Both the position numbers and the translations under genes were made by a program. A stretch of 64,000 bases of DNA from Phlebopus portentosus (lineage: Eukaryota > Basidiomycota > Agaricomycetes > Boletales > Boletinellaceae). Location: assembly GCA_037892935.1 (NCBI GenBank), contig JAYXKI010000019.1, positions 558,001 through 622,000 on the forward strand, in the 5' to 3' direction. The notes under the pieces were generated by a model. That model searched no databases. It saw only the letters and a list, made by a program, of their open reading frames with translations, and was not told the DNA's origin. Shown here piece after piece: positions 31,384 through 42,917 of this stretch; positions within the stretch are counted from its first letter, which is position 1, and each line of letters starts with the position of its first letter.

Positions 31384-31760
31384 AACAGCGGTACGGAATT
31401 GTCTGACGAAACAGCAGAGTAGTCGAGGAGGGATGAGTGACGGTCCTTTACATGAGAGCAGCGGGAGCATTGCTTATAAGTATTCAATCGCCTGCCTCAT
31501 TTCAACCCGAGGCCAAGGTGAGAATGTATGACCAATCTTGAGATGACCATGATAGCTAATATGGATAAGCGCCCGTTAGAGTTCAGGGGTAGTGAAGGTT
31601 AGCAAAGAATAGACCAGAATCACCTCAAAGCGCCGCCGTTATTACATCTATGTGACTAGGTTCAGACCTAGATGCCCTTCCGTCATGGCCTCATGTTCCA
31701 AAGACGCCTATGGTCTGTCCGTATAGAGCTTTTGGCCTGCTTCTGGACCCCTACACTGAG
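31384..31760. other. Argonaute upstream region
   Basis: No separate gene seen; contains the presumed Argonaute promoter. No clear TATA box. Confidence 0.35.
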
Positions 31761-31761
31761 G

Positions 31762-31915
31762 AGTGACGGAATTCAACGAGGCCATTGGGTGGAGGAATGA
31801 TCATTCAGGTGATGCGGCGAGGTGATGGATTCCCAAGGTGGTCCTCCAGTAGCTTCGGTCTACCGGCCTACTGCTTGCTGGATGAAGTGCGAATGAAAAG
31901 AAGTCGAGTCGATGA
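31762..31915. repeat. Dispersed repeat, copy 1 (second copy 35149-35310)
   Basis: gtgacggaattcaacgaggc and about 150 following bases recur at 35149 with roughly 90 percent identity, in the same orientation. Copy 1 is the C-terminal end of the kinase remnant. Confidence 0.8.
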
Positions 31916-32343
31916 ACGACAGAGCGGTATGACATCAGTTCTTCATCCACAACTTCATGCAGCAAAGGCCGCCATCCCGCCTCACTGTCCATCGGCAAAT
32001 CTGGGAACAACGTAATATCTCTGTCTTTTTCCTCCTCATCAGTTGCTTCAGCAAAGACTCGAAGCACCCTGTCGCAAGACCAACAAACCACTTGTATAGG
32101 GCTGAATGCACTCACCGGCTTATTATTGTCATGAACGACTTCCAGAGTGCTCCACCCGGAAGTCCCGCAGGACAACTCAATCATCTCCTCCACATCCTTG
32201 TACTGCATCTCAAGATGAAAGTCAATATCAATATGTACCTGCCTGCAAAAGCTTGCACAGCTCCAACAGCACTGCATAGTATTATGTAATAGCAGAATTG
32301 AGTTCGATATCACGTGCTTCGAAACTTGGTGGTGACACGGCAC
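31801..32343 (-). pseudogene. Protein-kinase C-lobe remnant
   Basis: Reads as the C-terminal half of the kinase family found intact-looking at 42918: IDIDFHLEMQ in the DFG-like position, EEMIELSCGTSGW (activation segment), WSCDRVLRVFAEA and RPLLHEVVDEE. The APE-equivalent glutamate context is degraded and the tail is unrelated. No catalytic loop. A decayed copy. Confidence 0.7.
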
Positions 32344-32389
32344 GTGATCATTGCGAACCCAGACACGCGACCGCGTTCTCTACCGCCCA

Positions 32390-34478
32390 CCATGTCCTCG
32401 AACACGACTCAGAATTTCGCTCACTATATAGTATACATGCCATACGAGATCAAGCCTGGTACTCACCATAGCTCGTACCCCGACACATACGCTTTTCGCG
32501 TGCCAGAGGGCGGCTATGTTAGAAATCTGAAGAATGCCATTCGAGACCATCCACATTTGAACCGTCACCTGGGGGCTGGGGGATGACGAACTAATTCTTT
32601 TGAAGGTATTTCTCGGTCATCTCCCATTCTATCGTTAATCTAAAAAAAACCGCTACTGTTTCCACAGTGTGGCTACCTGTCCGTGTTGCCAGCAAGCACA
32701 CGCTATACTCGTGCTCTGGGATGGATTCGTGACCACGCCCATAATGAAGAGATCAGGATGGAGGGCGGGCTTAGGTTTACCCGTTACTTCAGCACAGGAC
32801 CCGCATCTGCTGAGGCCGAGGTGATAGTTGTGATTGCCGTGACGGACTCCAGTGCGTTTTTACATTCTCCACTTATCTATACTTGAAATGACTTCTCGCA
32901 AGTTTTGGAAAGCCGTGACGTGGTATATTCTCTTCCGGACATTCATGCTTCCAAGGTCACGAAAGGTCGGTTCTGTTCTTTATACGTAGGCATGCTAAGG
33001 TCATGACGTGGCTTCCAGACCGATTATCGCAGCTTGATGGTATGAAGCGGTTCCCGAGTCCGTCAGAGGGCGTGAAGAGTGAGGAAAATATAAGGGGATG
33101 GGCCAACGACAACACTGGTGTTCATACTCACCGGCCGGTTGGAAACTACGGCCCACCAACTGCTCTTTTCCATTCTGCCCTCGCCAGGCTCAGACATCAC
33201 CTGAGGCACCTCGATCAAATTGACGAACCGTCCGCTGATCATTTCGAGTGGGCGCACAAATTTATTCAAGTTTGCAATAACGGGTTCAAAAGAGAAGATA
33301 ATGGAAGGAGAATTGAAGCAGATCATCAAATGCTCTTATTGGTGAGGACGCCACATGGCAGGAACATCTTCGGGACAAAAGGGCGAAACCAGATACGGTA
33401 TGGGGACAAATAATACGAGCGATCTTGGAACTCAAGAACGTCGATGGGTTGGGCGGAAATCCGATACTGCGAGCTACGCTTGATTACGCGAAGATTCTCT
33501 TTCAGGCTCGGGATCAGGAGGTTCGTCCTTCCATTGGATTCGTGCTAAACTCGGCTTTATTTTCATGCTCATTGTATTTAGCACCGCACTTGCGTGGTCT
33601 GGTCGAACTGGCCTATCATCCTCATCGGCATAGCAGGCAGTCGGTTAGAGATATCTACTGCTGTTTTCACCGATGGAATTTATTCCGACAAACTGCTTTC
33701 AGAGGATTTCTACATTGATGCCTGGCAATCGGAAACTGTATTACGTGTGGGCCTTTTCTTCAAGGCGCTCTCTCTTGCAATCGAGGAACTCCCGGAATAC
33801 TACGAACCGTTTTCTGAGGGCCTGGAAATGGAGGCAACCATTGTTCACGTGTATCCCAATCCTTTGCCCTGTGAAGGCTACCACATCCCTCAGCTAACTT
33901 ACATCGGTAAGCTATCGCACATGGGGGGATTATTGGACGAGAAGGACAACGTGGCGGTACGGCTAGAGAGACCATATGCCCTTTACCGCGCAAAAATGAT
34001 TCATGATGGATCTGACGACGAGGTAGACGTTGTAGTAAAGTTCATTGTGCGTTACCATGAACAGGCGCATCGGATACTCGAACAGAACGAACTGGCGCCG
34101 AGATTGCATTTTTGTATCCCTCTTGTTGGGGATATGTATATGGTGATCGTGGACTATATCGAAGACACGCCGCTTTACCTCGCGAAACCTGAAGACCCCG
34201 AAAAAGTTCTGAGGGATGTCGAGACTGCAATCGACCTGCTTCATGCACAAAACCTGGTATTCGGAGACGTACGTGTTCAAAATATCGTTCTTAAGCCGAA
34301 GGGAAAGGCCATGCTAATCGATTTCGACTGGGTCGGCAAGCACAATGTGGATAGATACCCTGCATCCTGGAATAAGGATGCCGGAAAATGGTCCCCAAGC
34401 GTAGACAGGAGGGTGCTGATGGATAAGGCGCATGATACGTTCATGCTTGACAAGCTGAGGCGGCACTGGGAGAAGTAG
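32390..34478 (+). pseudogene. Crinkler/FunK1-like kinase gene with two apparent frameshifts
   Basis: Five exons can be traced. Exon 1 starts MSSNTTQNFAHYIVYMPYE and leads to DDELILLK, a ubiquitin-like Crinkler-type N-terminus. The middle includes RALGWIRDHAHNEE and HLRHLDQIDEPSADHFEW. The C-terminal kinase-like domain has VVVKF, the catalytic loop analogue LVFGDVRVQNIVL and the metal-binding analogue LIDFDWVGKHNVDRYP, as in fungal FunK1-type kinases. The intron at 33540-33580 is clean. Two 1-nt breaks are needed: an extra G in the run at 32577-32582, and a shift near 33330 just before LIGEDATWQEHL. So it is a recent pseudogene or the assembly has indels. The end (HWEK) is intact. Such proteins are known as intracellular effectors; the target is unknown. 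Confidence 0.65.
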
Positions 34479-36695
34479 TTACCGTAGTGTGTCTCTTAGT
34501 GTAGCTAATCTGTATTAGGGATGGTTCGCGGAATGACATGCATAAAGATGTACTTTACAATGACCTCGATCTCCGGCCTTTCTCTCTCACACATCTCTCC
34601 CTTTCCTTCATGCTCCTTGTTTTGCTTTTAGTTACGATTGTAATGTGTCTGTTATCTCTATTTCTGTGGATGTTGCGAGGGAGGGTATTTGACCAAAAGG
34701 GGTAAGGCGCGGCGCGTCACAACTGCATGCAAAAATGTCAATGACGCGCGGGCCTTCCCATCGCTGTCGATCACTTGAATCCCTTGTCTCATTTTTTGCG
34801 TTTGCCCTCGAACGGCTACACGGTCGCATAAAGCGTTTCTGGCTGGAAAATGTGCGATATATTTATTCTTCAAGAATTGCCTTCCGTTTCTTCTTAAGAT
34901 ATGTATGAAAAATCGGAAAAGATATGGCGGAATCTTTGTTGTATCTCAAATTTTCTCAAAAGCAGTTATGCCTAATTAGAGAAAAGCACCGTCTGAAGAA
35001 AAGCATGCAAAACTTCATACTGTGCACTTAAACATATAATAACATAGATGTGGAAGGCCTGAAGCTCAGAAGTTGAGTGTATGCTGTACTGCTTAGGGTT
35101 CCGCGGCGTATCGTACATACAAGACGTATCAGCTCGAGCAGTCAACACGTGACGGAATTCAACGAGGCCGTTGGGTGGGGAAATGGTCATTCAGGTAATG
35201 CGGCGAGGTGATGGATTCCCAAGGTGGTCCTCTAGTAGCTTCTCTACCGACCCACTGCTTGCTGGATGAAATGCGCATAAAAAGAAGTCGAGTCGAGACA
35301 AGACCACCTATTTTATTGTGGTGTCACGTTCATCCATTGGAGTTGTGGAATCAGGTAGATAATATCATTTCATGACGACCCATGTACTTCAAGTCTCCAT
35401 ATCTGCGAATCGACTGGTGCAATTTCATCTCAACCGGCGGCTACTATCCTTATTGAAGTGAGTAGAAAATCATGCTTGGCGCGACAAGTAAGTCATGTCT
35501 CCTCTCGATGTTCATCTCGAGGGTATTAAGGGATACCACTAGCTCTGTCGTTCTCGCTTTTGTTTTCAGTTCTTCCAGCATGTTTAACTTTATACAACCT
35601 ATAGCTGCTGTTTGCGATAAATATAGCGCGTAAGTCTGCACTGTTGTCCAGTATCCTTTGATCGGTACTGACCATTATTTTCAGGTATGACTCGACAAAG
35701 CAAGATCCACGTTCCGCTTCTCGTTTTGCTACATGCCACGGATTCCGGGCCATAAAGCGTTGGGTATGCGAGGTGTCGAAGTCTTCAAATCCAGTCTGAA
35801 CTTGAGAGCTGCCTACGAAACTTTCAGCTTGGCGATCTATAAGAGTTCCTGTTCAATAATCTTTGTATTAATACGTATGAAAAAACCTTCTGTGAGGTCA
35901 GGTGAAGTCCCAATCCAGATGTTAGCGTACACTCAGATCTCCATCCTTCACGTTCTGTGCGATGGCATAAGAAAATGAGCTTCGATGGACACGAATTGAT
36001 AAAGCGGCTCCGAAACGTAATTCTGCCCCCTGTGTGAAGTGTTTAAGAACCCGAAGAACAAAGATGTCCAGATTTTCCCGTCGATCAGCGAAGTCTGTGT
36101 GTATTATAATCCTGGAAAGGATTTGCTTTATCAAGATGCTCTGGGCGGTTGGGGATCCCATTCATGCGATTCATGGTGGTTGACGAGCTTTTGACTGTCG
36201 GTTTGACGACATACCGCCAAGTAACGTACTTAGTAAGAATTTCTGAATGTTCCAAGCATTAGTAATCGCAGTGTCCCTTTTTAGAAAAAATCTGGTATGA
36301 GTGCGTGCAAATCGGAGTTTTCCTCGATTGAATAATCTACGCGTTCGTTACCCTGCACAAAACGTGAGTATACCCATAATTCCTGCTGAAGGTTCCGCTG
36401 CAGATTATAGTCTTTTAAGCGAGAAGTCCGGGTGAAACCATCATCACCGACACCGCATTCTAGATGTCTTACTATCCCGTCTCAACGCCGCTATCCCGGA
36501 AACATGTTCCTACTCGAATTTGTGCATTCTTTCCCTTGAATAATCTGCGCCCCTATCCGTCCGATTCGGATAAGTCCATCCTTACTACTTACGATCAGAT
36601 GGTTCAGCCTCGCCGCGAAGATATAAACAGGGCTCAAGTCAATCATTCTTCCCCCATCATAGCTCCTTTCTCCCCATATCACAGCCAAACGGATC
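34479..36695. other. 2.2-kb intergenic region with repeat fragments
   Basis: It holds the second copy of the 31.76-kb repeat (35149-35310) and one end of a CAGGGGGCAGAATTA-type MITE (about 36010-36034, ctccgaaacgtaattctgcc), also seen at 59.8 kb. Short frames at 35.45-35.75 kb do not form a recognisable gene. The last 250 bp contain the NmrA-like gene promoter. Confidence 0.5.
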
Positions 36696-37963
36696 ATGTC
36701 TGACACGCAAAAGCCCATCATTGCTGTCTGTGGCGCCTCTGGTGCTCAAGGAGGAAGCGTTGTAGAGTATTTGCTCAACGATCCTGACCATTCTTTCCGT
36801 GTTCGTGGCCTTACTCGCAACGTCGACTCGCAGAAAGCAAAGGGTACGCTTGAATTCTACTTTTCAATCTGTGTGTTCAGGTTCTGATGATCGATGAAGC
36901 CTTGGCGGCGCGAGGAGTCGAAATCGTCAGGGCCGACCTGAACGACGTCGAAAGTCTCAAAAAAGCATTCGAAGGAGCTCACGGAGTCTTCGGATTAACA
37001 AACTGTACGAAGTGCTGTGAGCCGAAACGCGGTACAATCTCACCTTATTTTCTGTAGTTTGGGAAGTTTTGTCTGCTGAAATTGAAATACGTCACGGAAA
37101 GAACCTTGTCGATGCTGCAGCGGCAGTCGGAGTGAAGCAATTCGTATGGTCGACTTTGGACCATACTTCGGACCCAGAGGTGCCGCATTGGGACTCAAAA
37201 GCTGCCGTTGACGATTACTTGAAAGAGAAGGGACTGCCTCGAACTTCGTAGGTCATTTCCATTATATACTTGAACAAAACTTGACACGTACACATTAGAT
37301 TGTATACATCCTTTTATTATGAGAACCACCTCATTTTCCCGTCTCTTACTGTAACAAAGAGACCTGACGGGCGTCTAGTTGCGGACTGGCCATGCATGTT
37401 GACGGATGGACCTATCGGTGGGTATAGTGTCGCTGAGACAGGAGCCTACGTTCTCGAAGCGTTCAAAAAGCCTCAAGAATGGATCGGTAAGCTATTCAAT
37501 GAAATCCCCTTGACTTAGATTGATCTCTGTTAAAGGGAAGGATATGCGCGTGATCTCGGATATTTTCACGCCACGTCAATTCGCACAGGCCTTGAGCGAA
37601 GTCCTCCGTAAGGAGATCGAGCTCGTCGAGACAAATTCGGAGAGATTCCACGCTCAAAAGGTCGGCGACTATGAGCTGTGGGCCAAGTGGGTTATTTCAC
37701 TCGCGTTGCTTCGAGATTTTGCGGCTGACAAATTCTTCACCTCTCTTCATCGCCTTCATCTAGCAACCGTAAGTAGATGTTCATGTCTTGAGGTACATGA
37801 TCCTGTGGCTCACCGGACTCTTCCCCATGTAGAATGGTTCTACAAGAACAACGGAAATCCGAACCGGGATCTCAAACTTACATTGCGCATCAACCCGTCT
37901 CGCAAGGATCACCGCGCTTTTATCGAGGCCAACAAGGATGCTTTCCTTGCGGCCTCGAGCTGA
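36696..37963 (+). CDS. NmrA-like NAD(P)-binding protein, 305 aa, with a probable 5-nt microexon
   Basis: Exons 36696-36843, 36900-37004, 37058-37247, 37299-37486, 37536-37686, 37764-37768 and 37833-37963 give 918 nt in frame. The Rossmann motif is VCGASGAQGGSVV (GxxGxxG) near the N-terminus; then VRADLNDVESLKKAF, the NmrA-type HGKNLVDAAAAVGVKQFVWST and PVxFYENH-like TSFYYENHLIF. The family consists of atypical short-chain dehydrogenase folds that sense NAD(P) redox state (NmrA, HSCARG) rather than catalyse. The exon CAACC (37764-37768) joins GCC AA| to |AA TGG to give ELWANNQWFYKNNG, as the family expects. If that region is not spliced it stays open and adds 47 residues. No lesion. Confidence 0.88.
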
Positions 37964-38264
37964 TCGTAGTCGACGATTTTTGAATGCGGACACCTCGTGC
38001 ACTGTCCTGCTTGATTGTACAACAAAATATACTTTGCTATAGAGAAAATTTTCGATAAAATGAGTAGAGATCAATCAGACATATCATCAGATGAGAGAGA
38101 GTTGACGCGACCTGAGGGTACGACAAGGTGAAAATGAACGATGATTCGAGTGGGAACTTGAATTTAGGCCGCTGCTTATGTAAGTCTACCTGTAAGGCCT
38201 CTGGCTTCAAAACTCTACCGTCTACCATCACATACACTGCATCTGAGCTTGAACTTCCAACACA

Positions 38265-39272
38265 ATGCAAGCTTATCTTGCAGAGAAATACATGTCGGGT
38301 CCCAAAGCGGATGCAATTCTTTCACGCATCGCACCAGAGAAGAAGAAAAAGAAACGGAAAACAGACACGGAAGCCCCGACCTCGGCTTATGGCTTTGGAA
38401 TTGTTGACGAGGACGGCGAATGGGGCGGTGTTAGCAAAGGGGCGGATGAAGAGGAAGATGACATGACTGAGGCTGTTGTAGCATCTGATAGGAGTTTCAA
38501 GAAACGACGAGTTGCTGAGGGTGAGGAAGGGTCTGGTTGGGCGACAGTTCGAGAAGGCATAAAGAGGGAAGATGCGAGTCCACCTCCAGACGAAAAGCCG
38601 CAAATCGTCGAAACGCCCTTTGCGGGAGGTCTCGTCAAAGCTTCTGAATTGAAGAAACGATTGCCGGAGCAGAGCTCGTCAAAGAAGAACAAGCGCTCAG
38701 AGGCGGAGTCTGAGCGAGAACGGGAAGAGGCGCGGCTTGCTCAGGAAACGATCTATCGTGATGCTTCCGGCAGGAGGATCGACACGAAGGCTGAACGAGC
38801 GGAGGCTGCACGACGAAAACGTGAATTGGAGGAGAAGGAAGCGCAGAAGATGCAATGGGGAAAGGGACTTGTGCAGCGTGATGATGCAGCAAGGCGAGCA
38901 GAGCAGTTAGAAAAGGAACGAAAGCGCGATCTGGCAGTGTACGCTGATGACAAGGAGTTGAATGAAGAACAAAAGTCTACAATGCGGTGGAATGATCCCG
39001 CTGCGCAGTTTCTTACGGTTTGTCTTGATACTTTCGTGTTATGCTCGTACGATCGTGTTGACCTTTTGTCATAGAAAAAATCAAAAAAGGGACCTCGAAG
39101 ACCCGAATATACTGGTCCACCTCCGCCTCCAAATCGTTTTGGAATCAAGCCGGGTTGTCGATGGGATGGTGTTGACCGGAGCAACGGATTTGAGAAGAAG
39201 TACTTCCAGAAATTGAACGAGCGCAAACGGAAAGGCCTGGAGAGTTATCAATGGAGCGTGGATGACATGTAG
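38265..39272 (+). CDS. BUD13: BUD13 homologue (pre-mRNA splicing factor, RES complex)
   Basis: Exons 38265-39017 and 39075-39272, 316 aa. BUD13/CWC26 is a subunit of the spliceosomal RES complex that helps splicing and nuclear retention of pre-mRNA. Seen: N-terminal [16 protein letters not shown], Lys-rich KKKKKRK, the DEDGEWGG stretch, long charged helices ([27 protein letters not shown]), and the conserved C-terminus [19 protein letters not shown]...[16 protein letters not shown]...[10 protein letters not shown]. Length and domain order match fungal BUD13. The intron lies just before the conserved C-terminal block. Single intact copy, a housekeeping anchor in an otherwise repeat-rich region. 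Confidence 0.95.
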
Positions 39273-40644
39273 ACCGCCCTACTCGTATGTCTCTAATGCG
39301 CTTTCTATTGTCTTCGAGTAGCTTATTGTCGACCTTAGGCTGACCCGAATGTAGACCTCTTCACATTATTTCATCACTTCCGGATCTTGGTTGTAATCTT
39401 GCACGGCAGCACGATTTCCAATTATCTTTATCGCAATTGTAGCATCCACAGTCAATTTTCAATCCCGTCAAATCGACAATATGTTTGGAATAATGTATGT
39501 CAGATTGCTCAGTGAGTGATGTCCTCCTCGAGGAGTGTGCAGCAAAGATTAGCGCCGAGTTTCGAGTGGTAAGCAATACTTACGTCGTACCTCGCGCGCG
39601 GTCGTGGTTGTTAACGGATGCATTCTCATCATCAACTCGCGGCGACGGGCGTCCAATATCTTTGTGCAGTGCGTTGGTGTACTCTTAACTCCAGTCGTCA
39701 ATGCATACCATCCTCACTCCACAGAGGACGCCGGCTTTTATCGTTAACGATCTATGTCATTTCTAGTCTTGTATGGTCAGCTTCCTGCAGACTATTACTG
39801 AACATGCGTCATTCGGTGCGAACCATTATTCTTGTTCGACTATAGGGTTTCCAAGTATTTTTAACTCAGCTCCCACGAGAAAATCTTCCTGTGGAATATT
39901 GACAAGGCCAGACTTCGTCAAAGTGCTGGATCAGAGATATCTAACACACGGCAATGACAACGTTTGACGAACGACAATTGCTGCTTGTATTCAGCGTCGC
40001 GATGATGTCATTCACAGGTGCTTTCTCATTGTCGAATCAAAGCGAATGAGCGCTCAATGCTTCTGACTGTAATCTCCGATTTTCAGCTTCGATGCACAGT
40101 GATGCGTGCTGACCATCTGCACCGGAAAAAGGAACTTTTGGATTCCTTTAATTGATCTCAGAAGACTCAGATATCCCTGTGTGTGAACTTTCTCAGCACG
40201 GCACTCTCAGCCGTCTCCTGAAAAACATATAAATATCACAAGATTTTTGTGCAACCTCAAAAATTGAAACCAGACCTTCGTAATCATTTTTTTCAAGGTG
40301 AAGTTCTGCACTGTACACTTTCTTACTCTTCTCGCCGCAGCATGTGTTGAAGCCCAGTTTTTGACGATTAATACACCGTATGTCGCCTTTCTCCTTGACA
40401 TTTGAGGCCCATCATATTGATCACCCTATTTCTCGTTGGACAGGCCAAGTGCCCGTCCAATGTGAACCGCTGCTCATTACTTGGAGCGGAGGCGTCGGTA
40501 AGAAGATAGATTTCGTTTGCGTGGTTAATCACTAAAGTATCCACTTTTCTTGAGCACCTTACTCCCTCGTATGTATCACCTTTATCATCTAAAATATCTC
40601 ATAAACTGAAGTTTGTCTAGGAGTCTGTCTAACAACACGTCAAG
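39273..40644. other. 1.4-kb region without a supported gene
   Basis: Short frames on both strands have no recognisable domain or consistent splice structure. The last 100 bp lead into the small gene at 40645. Confidence 0.4.
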
Positions 40645-40977
40645 ATGTTTTCTATCCTTAATCAATTTCTCGGCATTATTCCCGGAGGTCGACCTAGTGC
40701 GCCCCCCATTGTTGAGTTTGGCGAGCAAGAAGGCACCTTCTTCACTTGGGATGTCAACGTCTCTGCAGGTACGTACAATCATTCCAGGGAGTCCTGTGGA
40801 TTATTGAGAAACGAATGTTATAAAGGAACACCAATTGCGTTGGAAGTCAGAGGCTCTGCAGGGCCTCTCGTGGAGACTGCTCCGTTCACCGTAGAAGACA
40901 GCTGTAAGTCGGTGGAAGCCTCCTTGTCTTGGTTACATGTACTGACATTCTCTGCAGCTGACTGTAGTTGCCTTTGA
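40645..40977 (+). CDS. Small protein gene, 73 aa, three exons
   Basis: Exons 40645-40768, 40826-40903 and 40958-40977 (222 nt in frame) with clean GT-AG introns. The product is MFSILNQFLGIIPGG, a Pro-rich linker, then one beta-rich module (GTFFTWDVNVSAGTPIALEV, APFTVEDS) and ends SSDCSCL. The module resembles the extracellular beta-sandwich repeat of fungal Ser/Thr-rich membrane-anchored proteins (FTW...AG...L.V.DS.G...PFTV). No clear signal peptide. It may be a single-domain paralogue. Function unknown. Confidence 0.6.
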   Translation: MFSILNQFLGIIPGGRPSAPPIVEFGEQEGTFFTWDVNVSAGTYNHSRESCGLLRNECYKGTPIALEVRGSAGPLVETAPFTVEDSCKSVEASLSWLHVLTFSAADCSCL

Positions 40978-41712
40978 TGAACCCCTCCAAATTAGCATGT
41001 AACCCCGATTTTGTTTGTCAGCTTGAGAAGGCACACTTCATCGGTGATAGGGCTCTATCGCGTCGTCAACACTTACATTCGCCAAATCATACAAAACATC
41101 CACATCTGATTGTCTGCTATTGTTTGTTCGTCGGTGTTTTAGTCTATCCACTCATGCAGCAGAACTATGTGATATACTGTGAACTCTCGTTTATAAATAA
41201 TCCAATTGCTAGTTAGAAGACTCCTCAACACTGCGCACATTTGAGAAGGGTGTACTTGCTAGTGCATTCTTGATAACACTAGATTTTGTGATGTCTGTAG
41301 GGACGTGATTTACTCTCACGAATAGTTGAATGCGAGCATTGAAAGGCCTGCTACTGAACCTGTGTAGGAAAGTTCCTAAGAAACCTGCTGGAATTGTCGC
41401 AGCAGACGCAACATTATAACGCCATGAAGCTACAGGAAGTTCTAAATATCTCAAACGAAGGTAATGCTTTATATCACTGTTCGGCATGCATCTGCCGCAT
41501 AAATGTATTCCATGATTCGGAGCCATCTGCATTGTTCGTCTGACACAGGGTGTCCAATTCTTCCAATGTCAGATTGTCCGGAACTGGGACGGAAAAGAAG
41601 GAATCTGTGTAGTCCATAAAGAGCGAAGCGTTGTCGAATGGTGTTACCAGACGAGTTCCGTGCACGTAGGACGCCTTGAGAGATGTTTCATCCTGACTTT
41701 GATGTCGGACAT
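40978..41712. other. Intergenic region; short minus-strand frame 41474-41665
   Basis: A 63-codon minus frame (SLFMDYTDSFFSVPVPDNLT, EELDTLC, NADGSESWNTFMRQM) looks like an acidic C-terminal tail of a regulator, but no partner exons are visible here. A zinc-cluster start at 47.34-47.59 kb borders the other copy of the adjacent duplication, so the two may be parts of one disrupted gene; this is a guess. Confidence 0.3.
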
Positions 41713-42667
41713 GGGAAAGGCTGCGCTCGGCTCGCCAATACGTTCTGTTCTTTTTTCGGACATTACATGCATATCCTGTCTAGAAATGATTCGCGCTGAC
41801 ATACTCTTATCCTCACCAAGAGTCAAGAACGATGAATTGCACAATGATCCATCAATAATTTTTCTAAAAAAATGGGTACGCTTCTACTGTATATGAATTG
41901 TGTCATTTCTTCGCGATTACCGAGGCATTGGTTCATCAGCTTCTCTTGCGGAATCACTGCGCAAGGCACATCATATAGTGGAATTCTTCTAACGCACATA
42001 CGACAGCATGAAACATACTCATCAAGAAAAACAGCCCGCCACCATTGCCTCCGCGACCATATTCGTACGCGTAGTTATCATCATACGCACGGCCACGCGG
42101 GGCATACCCGTCTTCAGGCCTGCTACGATAAAGAGAATCTTTAAGTGCGGCGCGTTCGGCGCGTTCCGCACGGTGTCGCTCGTGACGTGAGATACCTGTT
42201 TCGCCGAGTCCACCAGGACCGTAGTCGGCCGGATCACCGTATTGGATACCTCCCGAAGTTCCGTATCCACCTGCTGAGAGAGGACGCTGTATGCCCATTC
42301 CGGCTGTCCCAGCGCCGAGCATTGCATCTGAGGTTCCGTAGAAAGGGATCGTTGTCGAGTAAATGGAGGGGCCATAAATCCCGATGCTGACGGTGCCATT
42401 CCCATTCCCATTTCCTGCGCTGCGACAGGACTGCCCGCCATACCGTCCATACCAGCTCCCATGGTATTTCCAGTGATTGCGGGACTCATTGCACCCATTC
42501 CTGCGCCCATACCGCCATACGCACCTCCCGCTACCCATAAGAAGCGAATTGCCTTGATCAAAGATGCGCGCTGCAGCTATTGCAGCTGCTTCGACCGCCG
42601 CCAGACGACCTGCATTGTCCATGGCTCGCGTTGTGTATTGCCATAATTTCGTAACTATACGAAACAA
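41713..42667 (-). pseudogene. Truncated, frameshifted copy of the Gly/Met-rich gene at 48.4 kb
   Basis: Downstream flank and coding sequence duplicate 47691-49520. An inserted C (42527-42531, cctcccgc versus cctccgc) shifts the frame after LLMGSG, the Met/Gly repeat tract is mostly deleted, the stretch before MYGTSDAM is missing and the C-terminus after YGRGGNGGG is cut. Exons 1 and 2 are absent. Confidence 0.88.
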
Positions 42668-42917
42668 AAATAAAGATTAAATCTAAGTCAACTTTTATTT
42701 TAGATTTAGAGTTTAATTAATATAGGATAGGACGAACCTTCACCGATCCATTTCTTCATCGACGAACTCTGCTTTACCATTGTTGAGAGATGGGTCAGAT
42801 TTGGTGGCAGGATCCCAGATAACCACATCTCGAACTTGGGAATTTGCTGAAGAACCCAGAGAGAACTGCTCGGAGGACGGAGACGGAGGCCCTGAAGCAG
42901 AGGACCGGGTGCTGGAA

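Noticed and set aside
39480..39970. Small gene downstream of BUD13
   Set aside because: Frames on both strands are short, share no motif and have no coherent splice sites.
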